The notes below the pieces were generated by a model. The model was given only the letters and a program-made list of their open reading frames with translations. It was not told the DNA's origin and made no database searches. A program made the translations under genes and the position numbers. Of a stretch of DNA of 64,000 nt, positions 33,771-52,187 are shown one piece after another. The stretch comes from Diphasiastrum complanatum (Eukaryota; Streptophyta; Lycopodiopsida; Lycopodiales; Lycopodiaceae), in assembly GCA_029204225.1 (NCBI GenBank), contig CM055096.1, positions 37,279,986-37,343,985 on the forward strand. Reading direction: 5' to 3'. How positions within the stretch are numbered: the stretch's first letter is position 1; every line of letters starts with the position of its first letter.

Positions 33771-34211
33771 GCTTTGATACCATGTTGGAAAACCGACTTG
33801 TTCGTACAAGCAATCAAGATCAGATTCCTATTGTGATTAAACGATATCCAAACTTTGAGAGAGAACAAAAGTGATGAGATAAACTTCAACTGTGTGTTGT
33901 TGCAAATGTGGTAGGGCGCACTACATTATATAGATTTTACCCATCATGTCTCTAGTCTAATATTGAAAAGCAACCCGAAAACAAAAACCTAAATAAGGTC
34001 TCTAAATATGGTAAAAATACCCCCAAGACCTATTCATGGCAAAACTTGTGCTCTAAATCAAGCACTAAAACCTCTAATGTAAGTCAACAGCTAGTCAACC
34101 TAAATATGCTAAATATAGGTCCCTAGTAACATCTCACAAGCTTGGCCTTGATAAACCTAATTAAAACCTAGATAATAACATTAGGGGGTAAATAAAACAT
34201 TCACTCTAACA
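33771..34211 (-). repeat. Copia-type LTR and primer binding site
   Basis: On the minus strand the LTR starts TGTTAGAGTGAATG at 34211 and ends CCAACA at 33783 (429 bp). It is followed by TGGTATCAAAGC at 33782-33771, a tRNA-Met-type primer site with one change. No partner LTR was found, so this is the 5' end of a truncated element. Confidence 0.75.
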
Positions 34212-34569
34212 GATGGGAGGTCAATTGCTTTTGATCACAAAAGGAGGAATGATGCACAATCAAAGTACAGTACTATGCAAACACTTTTTGCGTTGATTTG
34301 TACCATAATTGCACATTCCGTTCAAGAACGTGTTTCAAAATGCAATCCAAAATTTCCCATTAGGGTTTCTTGAAATTTGCCCCAAAAAGAAGGGGATATT
34401 TAGTTTTTTATTAAGTTTTTGATGTTTGAGATATGTTATTTATTTGTTTTCTCTCTTTTTCATTTTTTGCTTTTCTAATTTTTGGGTTAAAATAGAAACC
34501 GTTCCACTGTTCAAAATGCAGCTCCACTCCAATCATCAACCTTTGATATTTTTTCAAACAGCTTGATCT

Positions 34570-35720
34570 TTGTGGGGGAAAGGCTAGATGGGTCGAACTC
34601 ATGCAAGGGATTGAGTTGGAAATCAGCTACATTTAGGGCACTATTGATGGAGTACTAGATGCTCTTAGCATAATTGGTGAAAGTGATTCAATCTTCTTCA
34701 TTATAGGTCACTTCTACCTAGGCTCCAACAAATCGCTAAATACTTCAGTCAAATATGGCATATAGTCCATGGTGACAATGAGCACTCAACTTATGGAACT
34801 AGGTATAAGATGCCCAGACAGATTAAAAAGAGAGTAAGTATTGTATCTAGAATGAATTGTTGTTTTGAGCTCCTGAGGTGCGTGTGCTAGAGAATGACTA
34901 GATATGGAGCTAAATCTATATGAGTGTGGTGACTCGTCGAATATCGGGCACCTGAGCATACACAAGACATATGATTTACTGCATAGGTCGTTCTATTGGT
35001 CAACTATGGAAACCCTCTTAGCGAGTAGTGTCATATGTAATCGGTTGTAAATACAGTCAACTCAATAAAGCAAAATGCTTAAAAGCAAGTGAGGTTGTTA
35101 CATACAATGAAAATCCCCAATAAAAAACTTTTTTGATGCACTTTATTACTAATCTTCCAAGGTCTTACACATGAAATGATGTTATATGGGTTGTGGTGGA
35201 CCACCTTTACCAAATGGCAATATTTATCCAGTGGAGGCATCTGATTTGGTTCAAGTCTTTGTTGAGCAATTGTTCATATTTTACAATGGCCCAGTGATGT
35301 GCTGAGCAATCCCGATGATCAACCCACAAGACACTACCGGTAAGCACTTTTTCAAAAATTTGAGTCCACACTAAGCTTTAGCTCAGTTGATCATCTAGAA
35401 TCTCATCATCAAAAAAAAGGACTAATCAAACAATGGAGGATATGCTTAGAGCATATGTTTCTAGTAAACATATTGAGTGGAAAGGTACCTTCCTCTTCTT
35501 GAACTTGCTAACAATATTCATAAGCATTCCGCCCGCTAGGTATGGCCCCTTAATGCTTGCATTTGAATTTCACGACCACTAGCTCTCTTAGGAAACAAGA
35601 GATAAAGTGTAGATGATTTCCTTGCGAATGTACATTGAATAATACTGCTAGTGCACGAGAATATCTCGAGCACGCAAGACATTGCACAAATCTTAGGAGA
35701 GCTCCTTGGAAATTCAAGTT
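34570..35720 (+). pseudogene. Gypsy RNase H-integrase remnant
   Basis: It is very decayed but consistent in order: GKARWVELMQGIELEISYI (end of RNase H, 34577-34640); IGHLSIHKTYDLLHRSFYW (integrase zinc domain, about 34940-35005); WVVVDHLTKWQYL (start of the core, about 35190-35230); DLVQVFVEQLFIFYNGP; TMEDMLRAYVSSKHIEW (about 35430-35485); and near 35605-35690 pieces of the C-terminal part (DDFLANV, AREYLEHA). Stops and frameshifts occur throughout. The motifs resemble the element at 51-52 kb more than the one at 18-22 kb. Confidence 0.8.
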
Positions 35721-36667
35721 AAGTGGCTAGGTGTATCTTTGAATCCTGATGCACTTCAAGGTAGCTTAAACAGGAAAGCATTGAAAAATGTCTACAAGGA
35801 ACTCTAGACATTGCTTAAAACCTCTTTAGGTTTGAAAACATGAATTTCGATCAGGTTTCGATCTTCAGTTTTTAAGGCAGTGAAGCAAACAATGGTTTTA
35901 TGTTGCTTCAGGACAAGAATTCCACCAGCATTGTTCCTTGCTGATAGGAGTACTTATAAAACTCACGTTAGAGAAAAAGTAAGGACAAAGGTATGACAAA
36001 GTTTAGGCAAAGTTGATGACTCGCTACAAAAAGCAATATCTCAATGTCACTGATTGGCAGTTTTGACACTAAGCCCTTTTGACATTCTCACTTCCAATTT
36101 CCCGGATAATTTATCTAACTTAGATTTTATAGTTGAAATTTTTTTAGCTATAAAGGCATGCTTCCTAAAAAGCTCTCACGTAAACTAGTTCCTTTGTAAA
36201 CTTCCCCGGCTTGTTCTCGTGGAATGCCCCTAGTCTCTTCACTACTAGCACCAACTTTGCAAGGCTCCAACCCAAAAAAAGACAAACGCACTGGTTTTGC
36301 ATTCTGACTGGTCCATTTGTACTCCATACGTAACATCAAGCAGAAAACCGTGCAAAACGAGCTACGGTATATTCTGAACGTCCACATAAGCAGCACTGTC
36401 TCACAAGAGACACAGCATAAGAGGAAGATGAAAAGTACAGCCTAGATTATTTAGTGCAATGATTTTTTTTCCATGAAAGATTATTTAGTTCAATGTCTTT
36501 TTTTTTCAGATAACTGAGAAAATTAATATATGTACAAACTACTTGAATCATGGCCGATTTGCTACTCGACGGGCAGGGGAATTCAATGACGAAACGTGAG
36601 AAGAATCACAAAAGGATCTGAGAAACTTGCAGACAATTGCTCGCTCTGAATTGGAGGACGATGATAC
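35721..36667. other. Unassigned; possible intron of the gene starting at 36774
   Basis: No exon could be confirmed. A minus-strand frame at 36148-36396 is open but has no recognisable domain and its borders lack convincing splice sites. Confidence 0.35.
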
Positions 36668-36774
36668 CTGATCTGCGAATACATGGCCTCTGTAGGCAAA
36701 TCCGGATTGACAGCGTCGTCACAGTAGAGAACATTGTCGTGGGAAGGAAGGAGATCAATCGCATCAGTCGCCAT
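36668..36774 (-). CDS. Probable first exon of an unidentified gene
   Basis: The minus strand has GACGATGGCG, a good plant start context, at 36774. It is followed by 35 codons beginning MATDAIDLLPSHDNVLYCDD and ending in a strong splice donor (GATCAG|GTATCA) at 36668/36667. The region is GC-richer than its surroundings and the 5' flank (36775-36900) looks like a normal leader with purine-rich stretches. The peptide is acidic and I do not recognise its family. Continuation exons should lie below 36668 but were not identified; they may be beyond the gypsy debris at 34.5-35.7 kb. The frame also continues open to 36583 without splicing, so a short 101-codon ORF is an alternative reading. Confidence 0.4.
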
Positions 36775-37194
36775 CGTCGCTCTGCTGGCTACAAATTTTG
36801 CTTGCGATCTCTCACGGAAGAAGGAAAGAGGAAAAAAGAGAGAATGGAAAATGGAGAAAGCGCTTGTTTGCTGAGTTTTGGAAGCCAACGTGGGTGGGGG
36901 TGGCTCTGTTTGAAAAGGCCACGTATTTTGGATATTTTTTAATCAATATTTTAGAGCCACACAAATTTTAGTTCATAAATTTAAATTCAAAATGGGTTAG
37001 GCTATTGCAGGCTTACCTTTTTTTTTGTCATGATTAGGCTTTTCTAAGAATAGGTTTTGTGCATGCTTAGCTTTTTTTAGGAATAGGTTTTCTCACATTT
37101 AGGGTTTTGCGACGGGCATTGGGGAGGGTAAAATACACACACACTGATAAAATAATTAATATTCATATGAGGGGGCCAGACCTATATTTGAACA
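36775..37194. other. Upstream flank of the putative exon; no other feature
   Basis: It contains the likely promoter and leader of the putative gene on the minus strand. A short repeated phrase (TAGGCTTTTCTAAGAATAGG, then TAGCTTTTTTTAGGAATAGG) occurs at about 37035-37090. Confidence 0.35.
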
Positions 37195-42725
<5,531 letters not shown>

Positions 42726-43130
42726 TTAAAAATAGTATACCTTTTAAACCGTAGCTCCAATTGAGACGAAAATGTTACCATTAGAAAGCGCCCAACGACA
42801 ACTTTATGTGACCCCCTAGATGACCCAGTTTTAACCTACCATTCAAAAGAGATAGCCAATCACAGTTTTCAAAGATCCAATATCTTTTCTATGCACAAAT
42901 AAAGCACTCTCTCAACCCAATATCTCTTCTATGCGCAGATAGTGCTCTATTTGCACACATAAGAGATATTGGGTTTTTTTTAAAAACTTTGATTGGCTAT
43001 AACTTTCGAATGGTAGATTGAAATTGGGTGGGTCATGTAGGGTAAGCTCTCATCGAGCACTTTCTAATAGCATCATTTTTGTCTCAATTGGAACTATGGT
43101 TAAAAAGTTATACTACGGTTGAAATGGGAG
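42726..43130. repeat. Long imperfect inverted repeat (foldback)
   Basis: Left arm about 42740-42900, right arm about 42960-43125. The reverse complement of the right arm shares blocks such as AGTTCCAATTGAGAC, ATTAGAAAG, TATAGCCAATCA and CCAATATCT with the left. Identity is about 70-75 percent by eye. No terminal duplication or transposase was seen. It is probably a small foldback or MITE-like element. Confidence 0.7.
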
Positions 43131-43394
43131 AGCGTTTCTCAGAAATGTTTTTTTTTTTTCAGATTTTTGTGGGCAATATGGGTATCAGATTAAAGCTCTG
43201 ATCAAGGGCATTGCATTTTTATAGGTTGCCAAGTGTTTTGGTTACGGTTGAGCTGGTTACAACATGGTTAAGGTCTAGTTTAAGGCAATTTTAGGGCAAA
43301 AAAAATGTATATTCTTTTTTTTTTGGCACGATTCTACTCCCAAAAACGCGTTTTCAAGAACATTTTTGCCTAGAAATGCATTTATGGGCAACTA

Positions 43395-43398
<4 letters not shown>

Positions 43399-43460
<62 letters not shown>
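43399..43460. repeat. Compound (TA)n(GA)n microsatellite
   Basis: About 14 TA units run into about 16 GA units. Confidence 0.96.
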
Positions 43461-43463
<3 letters not shown>

Positions 43464-43545
43464 GGCCTTGCCTTGCAAAGGCACCACTGTGTTCAAGTTG
43501 GTCAATGTAGTTTGTGAAAAAGATAAACACTAAAAGACATGCCTC
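43461..43545 (+). repeat. Dispersed repeat, copy 1
   Basis: TTTTGGCCTTGCCTTGCAAAG, then GTTGGTCAATGTAGTTTGTG and a DAACACTAAA-like end. Related copies stand at about 47307-47390 and 47400-47495. Function unknown. Confidence 0.7.
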
Positions 43546-44801
43546 AAATTTTGAAGCCCAGCTATAATAAATGATAGGTACTCTATAACTTTTGGTCGTA
43601 CATGGAATGCATGCAAACTGGGGTAGGACGTCAAATAAGAAAAATATTAATACTCCTTGGTGAACATAAACAAGATTACTATTGGCATAACTTTTTAATA
43701 AAATTCCATCTTAACCGCAAAGTCTTTGTGGTATACAACATCATTCTTGTTTTCATTTCGTGTTTTGGCCCTTTCTTGAAGTAATGGAGGGAACTTGTGT
43801 ACAGCACACCAATTTCAAGGCAAGACTAACCCATCAAACCCGGGAATAACAAACTTTTGAATAATGATGTAGCACATAAATTTTGGCTAGAGCCATAGAA
43901 AAAGGAAGCAGGAAAACTAGACTATGAAGCTATCAGGTAAGTGCAATAGAGTATCTAATCTTTCAACTTTGAAAAAAGCCTATTGCACTTGGCAGCAGTG
44001 GGTTTTACTAGGTTTCATGTTTCAGTAGTACATTCCTACAGCATATTTACAGTTCTTTAACTCTTTCAAGCATGTGTGTTGTTTTAATCATAACTCAGCC
44101 TATGTGCCCTTTAACCATTTGGACAAGAATGGCCATCACAAACACAGAAGCACGTGTTTAAGCCTAACTTCTTTAGTAAATCTTCTTTCCAGAATGGCAT
44201 AAACAAAAATTGGGAGTCGGGACATTGCTGGTGTAACCTATTTGAGGATAGCCATGGTTCTGGAAAGTTGAGCCTCCTATAAGTTTTGGGAATTCAGAAA
44301 TAACAAAACATGAACCAGATTAAAAGAGCAGATGAGAAAACTTATTTTTTCAGCTGGTCGAAAACTAAATAAGTCATAGAAACATGAGCAATTGAACATG
44401 CATGATGCATGAGGTGTACAATTAAAAACAAAGAGAGAGAAAAATCAGACAGCTCTGAGATTCACCATGTCAGTACAATTCAGCGAAGCACTATTTACAT
44501 GTTGCAGAAACAAAACTCTTGCTGGCACAGCTACTAATAGCTGGCCCCATAAAAAGTCGAGATCTGTACCAAAACTCATAACCCTAATTCATCATTCTAT
44601 GGTTACAAGAAAAACTGACCTTGTTTGTTGGACTAAGCGGATCCTCGAATTCGTGTCTCCCACAGAAATTTCTGCCTCAATCCAAATTCACAATTTGAAC
44701 AAAGAAAAATAGTTGAGACTACATCAATATCATTGAATCTGATATGGTGTTATCACAGACCACTGACTGCAAAGATTGTTTCCAAAAGTCTCTCTAAAAT
44801 C
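43546..44801. other. 3' flank of the KCS gene; no other gene seen
   Basis: It includes the presumed 3' untranslated region of the minus-strand KCS gene just below 44802. No other coding sequence recognised. Confidence 0.4.
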
Positions 44802-46391
44802 TTAAAATGTCAAGATCTCAGGAACCTTGACAGGATACATATCGATGCAATCAGTCCATGGTCCACGAATTGGAGGTTGCAGTGTGCGCATTGCTTGCCA
44901 GACAGCACTGTTGCACTTAAAGCCACTTCCAAAAGCAATTTGCCAAATTTTGTTTCCTTTTTTCATTCTACCTTTGGATTCCATGTACGCCAGTTCGTAC
45001 CAGATTGATGACGAGGAGGTATTTCCAAACCTATGAAGTGTCATGCGAGATGCTTCCACATGCTCCGCGGAAAGATGCAAATTCTTCTCAAGCTCGTCAA
45101 TCACAGCTCGCCCACCAGCATGAATGCAAAAATGGTCAAAAGCTAACGTAAAGTCAGGTATATAAGGTTTCATCTTCAGATTGAACAGCCTCCGCGCTGC
45201 AAGCACTGCAAAGAACAAAAGCTGCTCAGACAAGGGCAAAACCAAAGGGCCAAGAATTGTGATGTTCGTTTTCAGCGCATCACCGGCAATGGCCATCAGA
45301 TCCTTCGATAAGGATACTCCAAGATTGCCACGCGCATCCTGTTCCTGATAGATACACTGATAGCAACTGTCATCTGCACCTTTATGAGTCCTGACAGTGT
45401 TCACAAGCTGGTACTTGGCACGACGCTTGTCAGTTCTCTTATTGGACAGAAGGACGGCAGCTGCTCCCATTCTGAACAAGCAGTTAGGAATGAGCATAGA
45501 TCTATCGTTTCCGAAATACCAATTCTGTGTGATATTCTCTGTGCTGACGACGACAGCATAAGCATTTCGTTGCAGCTGAAGAATGTCCTTTGCTAAATCA
45601 ATGGATATAACTCCGGCACTGCAGCCCATACCGCCAAGATTGTAAGATTTGATGTTTCCCCGCATTTTGTACTTGTTCACAATCATAGCTGAAAGTGAGG
45701 GAGTGGGGTTGAAAAGGCTGCAATTTACAATCAGGATGCCTACATCCTTGGGCTTCACGCCTGTTTTCTCAAAAAGCTCGTCCAAAGCCCCAAACATGAC
45801 TTCCTCAGCCTCATCACGAGCTGTGGCTATAGAAGGGTTTGCTGGAATCTCATGCAATGCTGGAGGAAGATAAGTTTCTTCCCCCAAGCCAGACCTCTCC
45901 AGTATCTTCTTCTGAAACGCTAGACTTTTGTCATCAAACTTTCCACATAGTTTTGAATGCTCCATGAAGGTGGGATACATCACTTTACGATCATTGGAGG
46001 GTTTGTAGCATGCATAATCTACAAGATACACCGGCCATGGCCTCGACATTATGTACACTGTCATGCCAAACACCAACAACGCTGAGCATATCAGCACGCT
46101 CACCAAATTAAATTGAAGATGCTCCCAAAGCTGCCAGATATCATTTGATCCCATCCTTCCCACCTCTAATGCAACCGTCAGCATCAGGGGGATCAAAAGA
46201 AGCGTTAAGAGATGAGTGATCAGATAATGATACCCTAGCTTCACATACTTTAGATTAACGGTTTGTAGAAAATCAGGCAACCTTCGGCCTGTATTGCGTA
46301 TCTTAACTGCCACCCCATGATCATCCACTCCTGAGACCAATCCTGCTTCCATGTTTGGAGTTTCTAATCCTGCAACCCCGTCTTTGCCCAT
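44802..46391 (-). CDS. KCS: 3-ketoacyl-CoA synthase (fatty acid elongase condensing enzyme)
   Basis: An intronless, intact 529-residue protein. KCS condenses malonyl-CoA with long-chain acyl-CoA, the first and chain-length-determining step of very-long-chain fatty acid synthesis at the ER, feeding cuticular wax, suberin and sphingolipids. Two membrane segments are visible at about residues 56-78 and 94-114. The FAE1/type III condensing domain follows. The catalytic triad is complete: Cys257 in [19 protein letters not shown], His424 in [12 protein letters not shown] and Asn457 in [14 protein letters not shown]. The spacing between triad residues (167 and 33) matches the family almost exactly. 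Length is normal, the start codon is at the usual distance from the first membrane segment, and there is no sign of decay. The 46.56-46.99 kb upstream minisatellite lies in its promoter or leader. Which of the many plant KCS isoforms it represents cannot be told. Confidence 0.97.
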   Translation of the reverse strand: MGKDGVAGLETPNMEAGLVSGVDDHGVAVKIRNTGRRLPDFLQTVNLKYVKLGYHYLITHLLTLLLIPLMLTVALEVGRMGSNDIWQLWEHLQFNLVSVLICSALLVFGMTVYIMSRPWPVYLVDYACYKPSNDRKVMYPTFMEHSKLCGKFDDKSLAFQKKILERSGLGEETYLPPALHEIPANPSIATARDEAEEVMFGALDELFEKTGVKPKDVGILIVNCSLFNPTPSLSAMIVNKYKMRGNIKSYNLGGMGCSAGVISIDLAKDILQLQRNAYAVVVSTENITQNWYFGNDRSMLIPNCLFRMGAAAVLLSNKRTDKRRAKYQLVNTVRTHKGADDSCYQCIYQEQDARGNLGVSLSKDLMAIAGDALKTNITILGPLVLPLSEQLLFFAVLAARRLFNLKMKPYIPDFTLAFDHFCIHAGGRAVIDELEKNLHLSAEHVEASRMTLHRFGNTSSSSIWYELAYMESKGRMKKGNKIWQIAFGSGFKCNSAVWQAMRTLQPPIRGPWTDCIDMYPVKVPEILTF

Positions 46392-46559
46392 ATTTTTGAC
46401 GGCGATTCCCCTTTATCAACAATTTATAGACTTATTACCAGGAACTAAATATTATAACCTCGATGCCCTCGCCGATCAAAGCTTGATAGCGCAGTGCAAG
46501 GATCTGAGGCTATCTAATCGCAAATAATGAAACAAGAAGCAAGGCTGAACTAAGCTTGG

Positions 46560-46990
46560 AGGGCAAAACAGAGAGAAACAGACTTGGTCAGATCAAATCA
46601 CATTATCGGAGGGAAAAACCGAGAGGATTAGATCAAATTGCATGATGGAAGGGAAAAACAGGGAGAAACAGACCTGATTAGATCAAATTCCAGGATTGGA
46701 TGGAAAAACAGAGAGAAAACAGACTTGATTAAATCGCATGATCGAGGGAAAAACAGCGAGAAATAGACTTGGTCAGATCAAAACCAAAGCGAAAACAGAG
46801 ACAGAAACAGACTTAGTTAGATCAAAATCAAGGGAAAAACAGAGAGAAACAGACCTGATTGAATCAAAATCACATGATCAGAGGGAAAAACAGAGAGAAA
46901 CAGACTTGGTTGAGATCAAATCAGACGATCAGAGAAGAAAAACAGAGAAAAATCGACTTGATTTAGATCAAATCAGATGATCGGAGGCAA
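46560..46990. repeat. Minisatellite upstream of KCS
   Basis: About nine degenerate copies of a unit of 45-50 bp, built around GGGAAAAACAGAGAGAAACAGACTTGRTYAGATCAAATC. It lies 170 to 600 bp upstream of the KCS start codon. Units vary in length and by point changes, and purines dominate this strand. Confidence 0.9.
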
Positions 46991-47306
46991 AAACAGAAGG
47001 CAGGAGCTTGGAGGAGAGAGTATTCGTCACGTACACGTCAAGATGCCGAGTAATCTCCGTCATGCAAGCTGCAGTGCCCTTCATCCGACGGGGGCCTTCT
47101 TGCCTTTCAAAATCGACCTGGCAGGCCAGAAATTTAAATTCCATCAAATGTCCTATGACGGCCAATTTTAAAATCTCCTTGGGCTATTTACCCAAAAACC
47201 TTTGCCCCGGCTCGCGGTAGCGATAAGTTATTGTGACGATTAGCTAAAAATTGAGATGTCTCTTCCAAGCTAGTTTGAAAATGAGTTTTTATATATTTTT
47301 TGGGTT
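46991..47306. other. Further upstream flank of KCS
   Basis: A GC-richer patch (47000-47220) with short open frames on both strands but no recognisable protein. It may contain the KCS core promoter or an upstream exon of an untranslated leader. Confidence 0.3.
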
Positions 47307-47495
47307 TTTGGCCTTGCCTTGCAAAGTTCAATATTGTGTTGAGGTGTCAATGGAGTTTGAAAGAAAGTTAACATTAAAGACAAGTTGTGAGTTGGCCCAA
47401 GTTTTTGGCATTGCCTTGCAAAGGCAATAATACTATATGTGTTGAGGTTGGTCAATGGAGTTTGAAAAAAAGTCAACGTTAAAGGATATTTTAAA
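47307..47495 (+). repeat. Dispersed repeat, copies 2 and 3 in tandem
   Basis: Two copies of the repeat seen at 43461: TTGGCCTTGCCTTGCAAAG (47308) and TTGGCATTGCCTTGCAAAGG (47405). Each is followed by a GTCAATGGAGTTTGAAA block about 50 bases later. Confidence 0.75.
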
Positions 47496-49232
<1,737 letters not shown>

Positions 49233-49342
49233 AGACCATCTTGAGTAATTATAACGATCGCCAAGTGAAGACCTTCAAAAATCAAACCATCTTGAGTAAT
49301 TATAACGATCGCCAAGTGAAGACCTTCAAAAATCAAACCAAA
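49233..49342. repeat. Tandem duplication, 54-bp unit
   Basis: The segment ACCATCTTGAGTAATTATAA...GACCTTCAAAAATCAA occurs twice without a difference that I can see. The identity implies a recent duplication. Confidence 0.92.
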
Positions 49343-49499
49343 AGGACACCTGTGGAACATGAACCACCCAACCAATATGGAGAGGCTAGTCAATACCCTA
49401 ACCAATCCACCCCCAAGCCACTGTGAAGAATACAAGAGAGGAGAGGAGAAATTGGCTCAAGAAACTGAATTCACAATAGGGAGATGGGCGATTTTTCAT

Positions 49500-49616
49500 A
49501 GGATATATTTTCTCCAAGAGGAGAGAATATTTCCCTTAGGATCCCCATGCAACCTATATTGAGCTATTGACCTCCTATTTTTGCATTAAAGCAGTCATTC
49601 ACCATGCATGTGCTCC
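49500..49616 (-). repeat. Inverted copy of the copia leader/LTR at 37195
   Basis: The reverse complement (AATAGGAGGTCAAT..., GGTTGCATGGGGATCCTAAG, TATTCTCTCCTC) matches 37195-37312 at about 85 percent by eye. Copia coding sequence does not follow it here. Confidence 0.8.
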
Positions 49617-49659
49617 TATATACTTTCCCATCATTTCTGAGGGATATCTAGGGGATGTA

Positions 49660-50215
49660 ACAATCCTCCAGTCTTCAAGTGTTCAACTTTGGCTAACTAA
49701 CAAGGTCTACACTTAACCACATAAGAATCAACAAATGGCTTGAGTTTCGGCCAATAAAACTCTCTTCTGACCAAGTCCAAAGTCCAATGTATACCCGGAT
49801 GACCTGCATAGGAAACGTCATGACACTTATAAAAAATCCTTTTCTTTAACTCATCATCTGAGAATCTGATTCACACTTTCCTCTCAACGAAAGATATAGG
49901 TCAATGAAAATCTGGGTGAATGAAAGTTCATTTAGTTCACCAATCCGAGTAAGTGCATCCGCAACTTGGTTAGAGCTGCCCTTGATATATCAGATCTCAT
50001 GATCAAATTCCTGCATAAGCTCAGCCCAGCAAGCTATATGACCCCTCGGATCGTTCTGATTACAAAAGTACTTTAAAGACTACTGATGTGTATACACTAT
50101 AAACTGACTACCATAAAGGTAATGCCTCCAATTTTTAAGTGCATGTATCACAACAAATAACCTCTTTCTCCTGAGTTGTATAACGCAACTATGTTAGATT
50201 TATCTCCTCTACTCT
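49660..50215 (-). pseudogene. Gypsy RNase H-integrase remnant (minus)
   Basis: Read on the minus strand: EVIVVIHALKNWRHYLYGSQ (RNase H), SLKYFCNQNDPRGHIACWAE, MQEFDHEI and NQVADALTRIGEL. The integrase zinc domain follows (CHDVSYAGHPGIHWTLDLV, REFYWPKLKPFVDSYV). Stops and small shifts are present. The sequence ends just after LKTGGLL. Content matches the gypsy family at 50.8-52.2 kb, which lies in the opposite orientation. Confidence 0.82.
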
Positions 50216-50619
50216 CCTAAATCCCATTTTAATCTGCCTCCATTCATGCTGCATTTCTTTACTCACGTTGTCGCACAGTCTGCATATTTACATGTAAAAT
50301 AAAACAGACGAATAAAACGCGACTGTCTGCATAAATAAAAGTAAATTCTCACAGGCAAAGAAAAGACAAAAAATGGGACACTGTGTTTTTACACATGTTT
50401 TGTGACAGGCGAAAAAGATGATACTGCCCTTACAAAATGCCAAAGGTGCCCTAGGAAAGCGAAGGCACCCTGTGAATCAAATCCTAAGGCATTCCATCAG
50501 AGTGATGCATTTTTTGCATCTTCACCAACGAGACTGAAACAATTCTGGTTCTATAACAGTAAAGCACAACTGATTAATAACCGATAACCGACTCAAAGCA
50601 TCCGCTAGAGTATTTTAAC
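50216..50619. other. Unassigned spacer between gypsy remnants
   Basis: No domain recognised. An open frame at 50402-50587 has no resemblance to known families. Confidence 0.35.
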
Positions 50620-50800
50620 TTCATTTACAATAATGTATAGAAAAGTCAAAGATTTGCATCAGCTCAGCCCATCTAGCTTGCCTCCCCTTTAAGTATGTAG
50701 CATCACAGAAATATCGAAGAGTCTGATGATCCGTCAAAACTTCGAATCTGGCTCCATACAAATAATGTCGCCAAATTTTCAAGGTTTCTCGAATCATGGA
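50620..50800 (-). pseudogene. Gypsy RNase H fragment (minus)
   Basis: The minus strand reads LKIWRHYLYGARFEVLTDHQ, TLRYFCDATYLKG and RQARWAELMQI, the middle and end of a gypsy RNase H. The plus-strand integrase of the same family begins only about 50 bases away, so this segment is inverted relative to the rest of the pol gene. Confidence 0.85.
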
Positions 50801-50839
50801 AAGACTGAAACGGATTTCCTAATTTGAAACAGGATTTTG

Positions 50840-52186
50840 TTTCATAAAGGAAAGGTGTGTGTACCTGAAGAATGACACTATGAGGGCCCAAATCTTGCAT
50901 GAGTGTCATGATAGTCCATGCACAGGACATCCGGGTATACAAAGAACACTTGACTTAGTTCGAAGGCAATTTTGGTGGCCTAAGATGAAAAGTCAGGTAG
51001 AGGCCTATGTACTTAAATGTACTAAGTGCCAGTTAAATAAAGCAGAGAGACTAAAAGCTAGTGGCCTATTATATCCTTTAGATATTCCTACCGAGAAGTG
51101 GGAAAGTATATCTATGGATTTTGTGGTCGGGCTTCCACGTACAAGGAAGGGCCATGATTCGGTTTGGTTCATTGTTGACAGACTTACGAAGTTTGCTCAA
51201 TTTATCCCAACGAAAGCTACTGTTAAAGCTTCAGAACAAGCTCAACTATTTGTTGAGAAGCTTTTTTGACTGTACGGGTTGCCTTGCGATATTGTCAGTG
51301 ACCGTGACCCAAAATTCACTTGAAATTTTTGGCAAGCAGTATTTGAAAAGTTGAAAACAACTTCAAGTTTGAGTTCTACAGATCATCCGGAATCAGACGG
51401 TCAAATGGAAAGGACAAATCAGACGATGGAGGATATGGTTCGAGCATATGTGGGCCATCGGCAGTCTGATTGGGAATAGTACCTTCCACTGGTGGAATTT
51501 GCATATAACACTTCAAAACATTCAGCGACCGGATTCAGCCCTTTCATGCGTATGTATGGTTTTCAACCTCGATCACCAATTAGTGTTGGCATGAAAAACC
51601 TACGGGTGCAAGCCGCAACTGATTTCCTTGCGGATATGCAAGAAATGTTACAGCTGGATTAAGTTAGCATAAGAAGTGCCCAGGACAGGGCAAGGCACTA
51701 TGCTGATCTATCTCGGAAGCACAAGGTATTCATGGTCAACGACTGGGTGTTTTTGAGAGTCCCTAGTCACTCTAGGGGCTTGAAAACTATTAAGTGTGCA
51801 AAGTTGGCGCCTAGGTATTGCGGTCCTTTTAGGGTTATCCAAGTGATAAACAAGGTCGCATACAAAGTAGACCTTCCAGCTAACGTTGGAATTCATCCTG
51901 TTTTCCACGTTAGTAAGTTGAAACCCTCGTTGGGGGTTGGGGAGACCCTGATCCCTATGAAAGATCTAGTGGAACTTCTTCATGATGAGTCCGTGAGTGG
52001 ACCACCTGAACCCAAGGCGATTGTTAATAGTCGGCAGAGAACTCTACAGAGTAGAGTGCTTCGGGAATTTTTAGTCAGGTGGAAGGGCAAATCAGAAGAG
52101 GAGGATACCTGGGAAAAGGAGGCTGATCTCTAGAAGAATTTTCCAAATATTTCCCTACAAGGAAAAATTTAAGTTTAGGGGGAAGG
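50840..52186 (+). pseudogene. Gypsy (chromovirus) integrase with chromodomain
   Basis: The integrase is nearly complete. It has the zinc domain HECHDSPCTGHPGI...CTKCQLNKAERL and a core with MDFVVGLPRTRKGHDS (Asp), IVSDRDPKF (Asp) and the DHPESDGQMERTNQ region (Glu). The C-terminal part is ARHYADLSRKHKVF, LAPRYCGPFRVIQVINKVAY and HPVFHVSKLKP. The chromodomain follows (LREFLVRWKGKSEEEDTWE, 52055-52115), whose aromatic cage would read chromatin marks in an intact element. Stops: TGA 51267, TGA about 51320, TAG 51477, TAA about 51660, TAG 52131. A purine tract (AGTTTAGGGGGAAGGAA, 52171-52187) follows, so the 3' LTR should begin at 52188 with TGCTACATACC. Confidence 0.9.
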
Positions 52187-52187
52187 A

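Noticed and set aside
36148-36396. Second exon of the gene starting at 36774
   Set aside because: Open frame without recognisable domain; no convincing acceptor, and joining phases could not be justified.
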